DNA of 5,939 nt from Acidimicrobiia bacterium (GTDB lineage: Bacteria > Actinomycetota > Acidimicrobiia > Spongiisociales > UBA5794). The notes beneath the pieces were generated by a model that was not told the origin of the DNA, did not search any database, and worked only from the letters and a program-made list of their open reading frames with translations. Location of the stretch: the NCBI GenBank assembly GCA_030618675.1, contig JAUXCV010000109.1, forward strand, positions 1 to 5,939, given 5' to 3'. The first letter of the stretch is position 1. Each line of letters starts with the position of its first letter. Shown here in pieces: positions 3,820-5,939 of the stretch. The position numbers and the translations under genes were made by a program.

Positions 3820-5925
3820 TCACCCCTCAGACGGGATTCCGGTGTCGCTCTCCGAGAGAACGATGAGCGAGTCGCCATCGCCCAGCTTTATTGGGCCCTC
3901 CCGGTCATCAGGGATCAGGCACACGCCGTAGTTGCGATCGGCGTTGTCTTCATCTTGATTGATCTTCACTCCGATGCAGATCTCGTCGAATTGGGTTGCA
4001 GCCATCATCAAATCGTGAAAGGAGAACTCCTGGGGGCCGCCAGCGAGAAACGGCCTGTAGCGATCGATTGGCTTCATGTAGATCTCGGAACCATCTGCGC
4101 CAAAGAGCGACATATAGATCTCGTGCATCTCCGGGTTCTCTGAGAGTTGAGCGAAGAGCATCGAAATGATCCGGCTAGAAATGACGAAATCATGAGAGTC
4201 GACGTCGGGAACAACCACCTTGATGTCTGACTCCACGAGTTCGGTCACGATAGTCGGTCGGCGACCATCGCCTCTCTTCCCTAAGGTACGGATCGCGTTT
4301 CGGAGAAGCAGCAGAATCGTGATTGTCCTTGCATCCACGACGTCGGCCGGGACACCTCGATCTCCATCGCTGAGGATGATGATGTGCCGATACTCAAGGG
4401 GATTCACCGGCTCTGTCTTCATGTCGGGATCGCACTCCAGACCTCGAACCGAGTCCGGATCCCATGTTCTTGGCTCAGTTGGGTCACTCTTGAGAACCTT
4501 CACGGTCAGGAGTCCGTCGTACTTCTCAACATCGCACTGCGATGGCCCATCGTTCTCTTGAGACCGCCTCATCATTTGGACCTCCGTCTGGGGGGCCGCA
4601 TGCGTGACGTACTCATCGAGCAAACGCATCGTCTTTGGCCCCCACCCGATCAGCAACTGATCGATTCTCGGGTCCTCCTGACGGGCAGAATCCGTTTCCA
4701 GGTCCTTCTGATCAGCACAATCTGTCTCTGACCCGTCGGCCTCGGTGGACTCTGAGCGGAAGGAGATCGCCGAGTCGTCTTCAGCGAGGATGATCAATTG
4801 GTCGGTGTCTTTGAGGATTCGATCAGAGGCGGGGTTGATACTGACGCCGTCGTTCTCGTCCTTGCTTACAACGCCAACTGCGACGCCATGGGCTAGCCGA
4901 GATGATGCGTCGCCGAACGACAAACCTTCGCTGGGCTTGCCCTCGATGTGTTTGACCTTCTTCACATAGAACTCTGCATCCCTGAAAGAGAAGACTTCGT
5001 CGTAGACCACCGACAAGCCGACGGATCGCGAGGTCTGAAGCAAGATCCTGGCCAGCACCGTCTTGGCATCCAGGGCCTGAACAGAGCCAATTCCAACGAA
5101 ACTGCTCGCCTTGCGGGACTTCTCGTGGAAGAGATCTACGACGACCGTGGGTTGCTTGGGACCCGATACGAGAGACTCGAGAGCAAGAAGTGACATTATT
5201 ACGCGCGCATCTGCCTCCTCTTTCTTCTCGTCGCTCGCTGCATAGCTGCATTCCGACAGGATGATGGCGGACTTGGCAGTGGCAACTGAGACAACCTTGA
5301 GGTCCGTGATCGAGGCGGGGTCTCCCGATCGCGTGACGAAGCGTGTGGACTTCATTCCCACCAGTTCTCGCCCCAGGTGGTCATCCATGTACTGCTTGTC
5401 TTGATCGGCCAGAACCACAACGACCTTGCGCCGTCTGCTCTCACTGGCATTCTCGGACTTCTCGTTCGCTGTCGCTAGCTCCCGAATGATCTCGACCACC
5501 CGCTGCTCTTCCCATCCGAAGATCAGAGTGTGCTCATCTTCAACTACCGGAGAGTGCCCTCTGCGGAGTTTCGCAAGGCGCCCGTCGAGTCCGGTGGTCA
5601 TGAATGCGACGAGGAGAGCCACAAGCACTATTCCGCCAACACCCGCGATCATGCCGGCACCCAAGAACCATTGACTCGAGGACAGATCCGTCGCCATGTA
5701 TCCCGGGTCGAACGTCTGGAAGAAGGCGGTGATCGCGCTCTCCACCGGCCCAGTGTCAATCCCATCCGTTCCGGGGGGAAGGAGCAACGAGACGGCGAAT
5801 CGGACAAGGAACATGGCCACTACGAACAGGACGAAGACCGCGATCAAGATGACGAAAGGCGATCTCCCACCCCGGGACATGTAGTTGTCGAACTCGTATC
5901 TCAGGCGCCCGCGAGTCCGTTTCAT
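3820..5925 (-). CDS. CASTOR/POLLUX-type ion channel with two RCK-like domains
   Basis: A 701-residue inner-membrane protein. RLRYEFDNYMSRGG near the N-terminus is the family signature preceding TM1 (about residues 24-49). A pore loop follows with FFQTFDPG (about 68-75), then TM2 (about 88-111). The cytoplasmic part holds two Rossmann-like RCK/TrkA-N repeats: one from HTLIFGWEEQ (132) to DQLIILAEDD (375-384), the other from IDQLLIGWGP (421) to DSLIVLSESD (685-694), so the halves mirror each other. They are joined by an acidic, low-complexity linker (about 385-420). Plant CASTOR and POLLUX/DMI1 are nuclear-envelope cation channels; the bacterial members are probably ligand-gated potassium or other cation channels, but their ligand and role are poorly known. 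Four subunits would form the pore. Start ATG 5925 sits at the expected place; the frame stays open to the window end, so an earlier start cannot be excluded. Its promoter is outside the window. It is convergent with the recombinase and seems functionally separate. Confidence 0.85.
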   Translation of the reverse strand: MKRTRGRLRYEFDNYMSRGGRSPFVILIAVFVLFVVAMFLVRFAVSLLLPPGTDGIDTGPVESAITAFFQTFDPGYMATDLSSSQWFLGAGMIAGVGGIVLVALLVAFMTTGLDGRLAKLRRGHSPVVEDEHTLIFGWEEQRVVEIIRELATANEKSENASESRRRKVVVVLADQDKQYMDDHLGRELVGMKSTRFVTRSGDPASITDLKVVSVATAKSAIILSECSYAASDEKKEEADARVIMSLLALESLVSGPKQPTVVVDLFHEKSRKASSFVGIGSVQALDAKTVLARILLQTSRSVGLSVVYDEVFSFRDAEFYVKKVKHIEGKPSEGLSFGDASSRLAHGVAVGVVSKDENDGVSINPASDRILKDTDQLIILAEDDSAISFRSESTEADGSETDCADQKDLETDSARQEDPRIDQLLIGWGPKTMRLLDEYVTHAAPQTEVQMMRRSQENDGPSQCDVEKYDGLLTVKVLKSDPTEPRTWDPDSVRGLECDPDMKTEPVNPLEYRHIIILSDGDRGVPADVVDARTITILLLLRNAIRTLGKRGDGRRPTIVTELVESDIKVVVPDVDSHDFVISSRIISMLFAQLSENPEMHEIYMSLFGADGSEIYMKPIDRYRPFLAGGPQEFSFHDLMMAATQFDEICIGVKINQDEDNADRNYGVCLIPDDREGPIKLGDGDSLIVLSESDTGIPSEG

Positions 5926-5939
5926 CCGGTGACGGACCG

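Noticed and set aside
3811..4143. Plus-strand ORF of 110 residues with hydrophobic stretches
   Set aside because: It lies antisense to the C-terminal RCK region of the channel gene, and its hydrophobic character is explained by complementary codons.

Overview
The base composition (GC-rich, C or G favoured at third codon positions, GTG start codons used) and the gene types suggest a high-GC bacterium, most likely an actinomycete relative. This is an inference and no gene fixes the taxon. No rRNA, tRNA, CRISPR array or complete insertion sequence is visible.

Layout. Positions 1-235 hold no convincing gene. They carry an inverted-repeat cluster at 17-63 and a probable terminator at 138-162 for the next gene. 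A small XRE-family helix-turn-helix protein, resembling an orphan HigA/HipB-type antitoxin, lies on the minus strand at 236-544. It has a clear promoter overlapped by a near-perfect palindrome. A regulatory stretch at 545-976 separates it from a divergent plus-strand operon and may contain a doubtful 73-residue minus-strand ORF. The operon has two genes: an XRE-ImmA/IrrE zinc metallopeptidase (977-2134) and a DUF4411 PIN-like protein (2134-2622), whose stop and start overlap. This is a recurrent pairing that looks like a toxin-antitoxin or defence module, with the peptidase/HTH protein as controller and the PIN-like nuclease as effector.

Downstream, a 53-base imperfect direct repeat (2641-2693 and 2886-2938) brackets about 190 bases of possibly broken coding sequence. 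The second copy leads straight into a catalytic-domain-only tyrosine recombinase (2925-3560) that retains all catalytic residues. Nested inverted repeats follow its stop codon. The 259-base gap at 3561-3819 has only weak hairpins. The rest of the window (3820-5925, minus strand) is a full-length two-TM, two-RCK-domain protein of the CASTOR/POLLUX ion-channel family, convergent with the recombinase and apparently unrelated host-type cargo.

The most interesting unit is 563-3607: a regulator with a palindromic operator, a peptidase plus PIN-like effector operon, and a minimal recombinase with direct repeats beside it. It reads as a mobile stress or defence cassette. Each protein family is known. 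The physical linkage is seen in the sequence, but its functional meaning is inferred.
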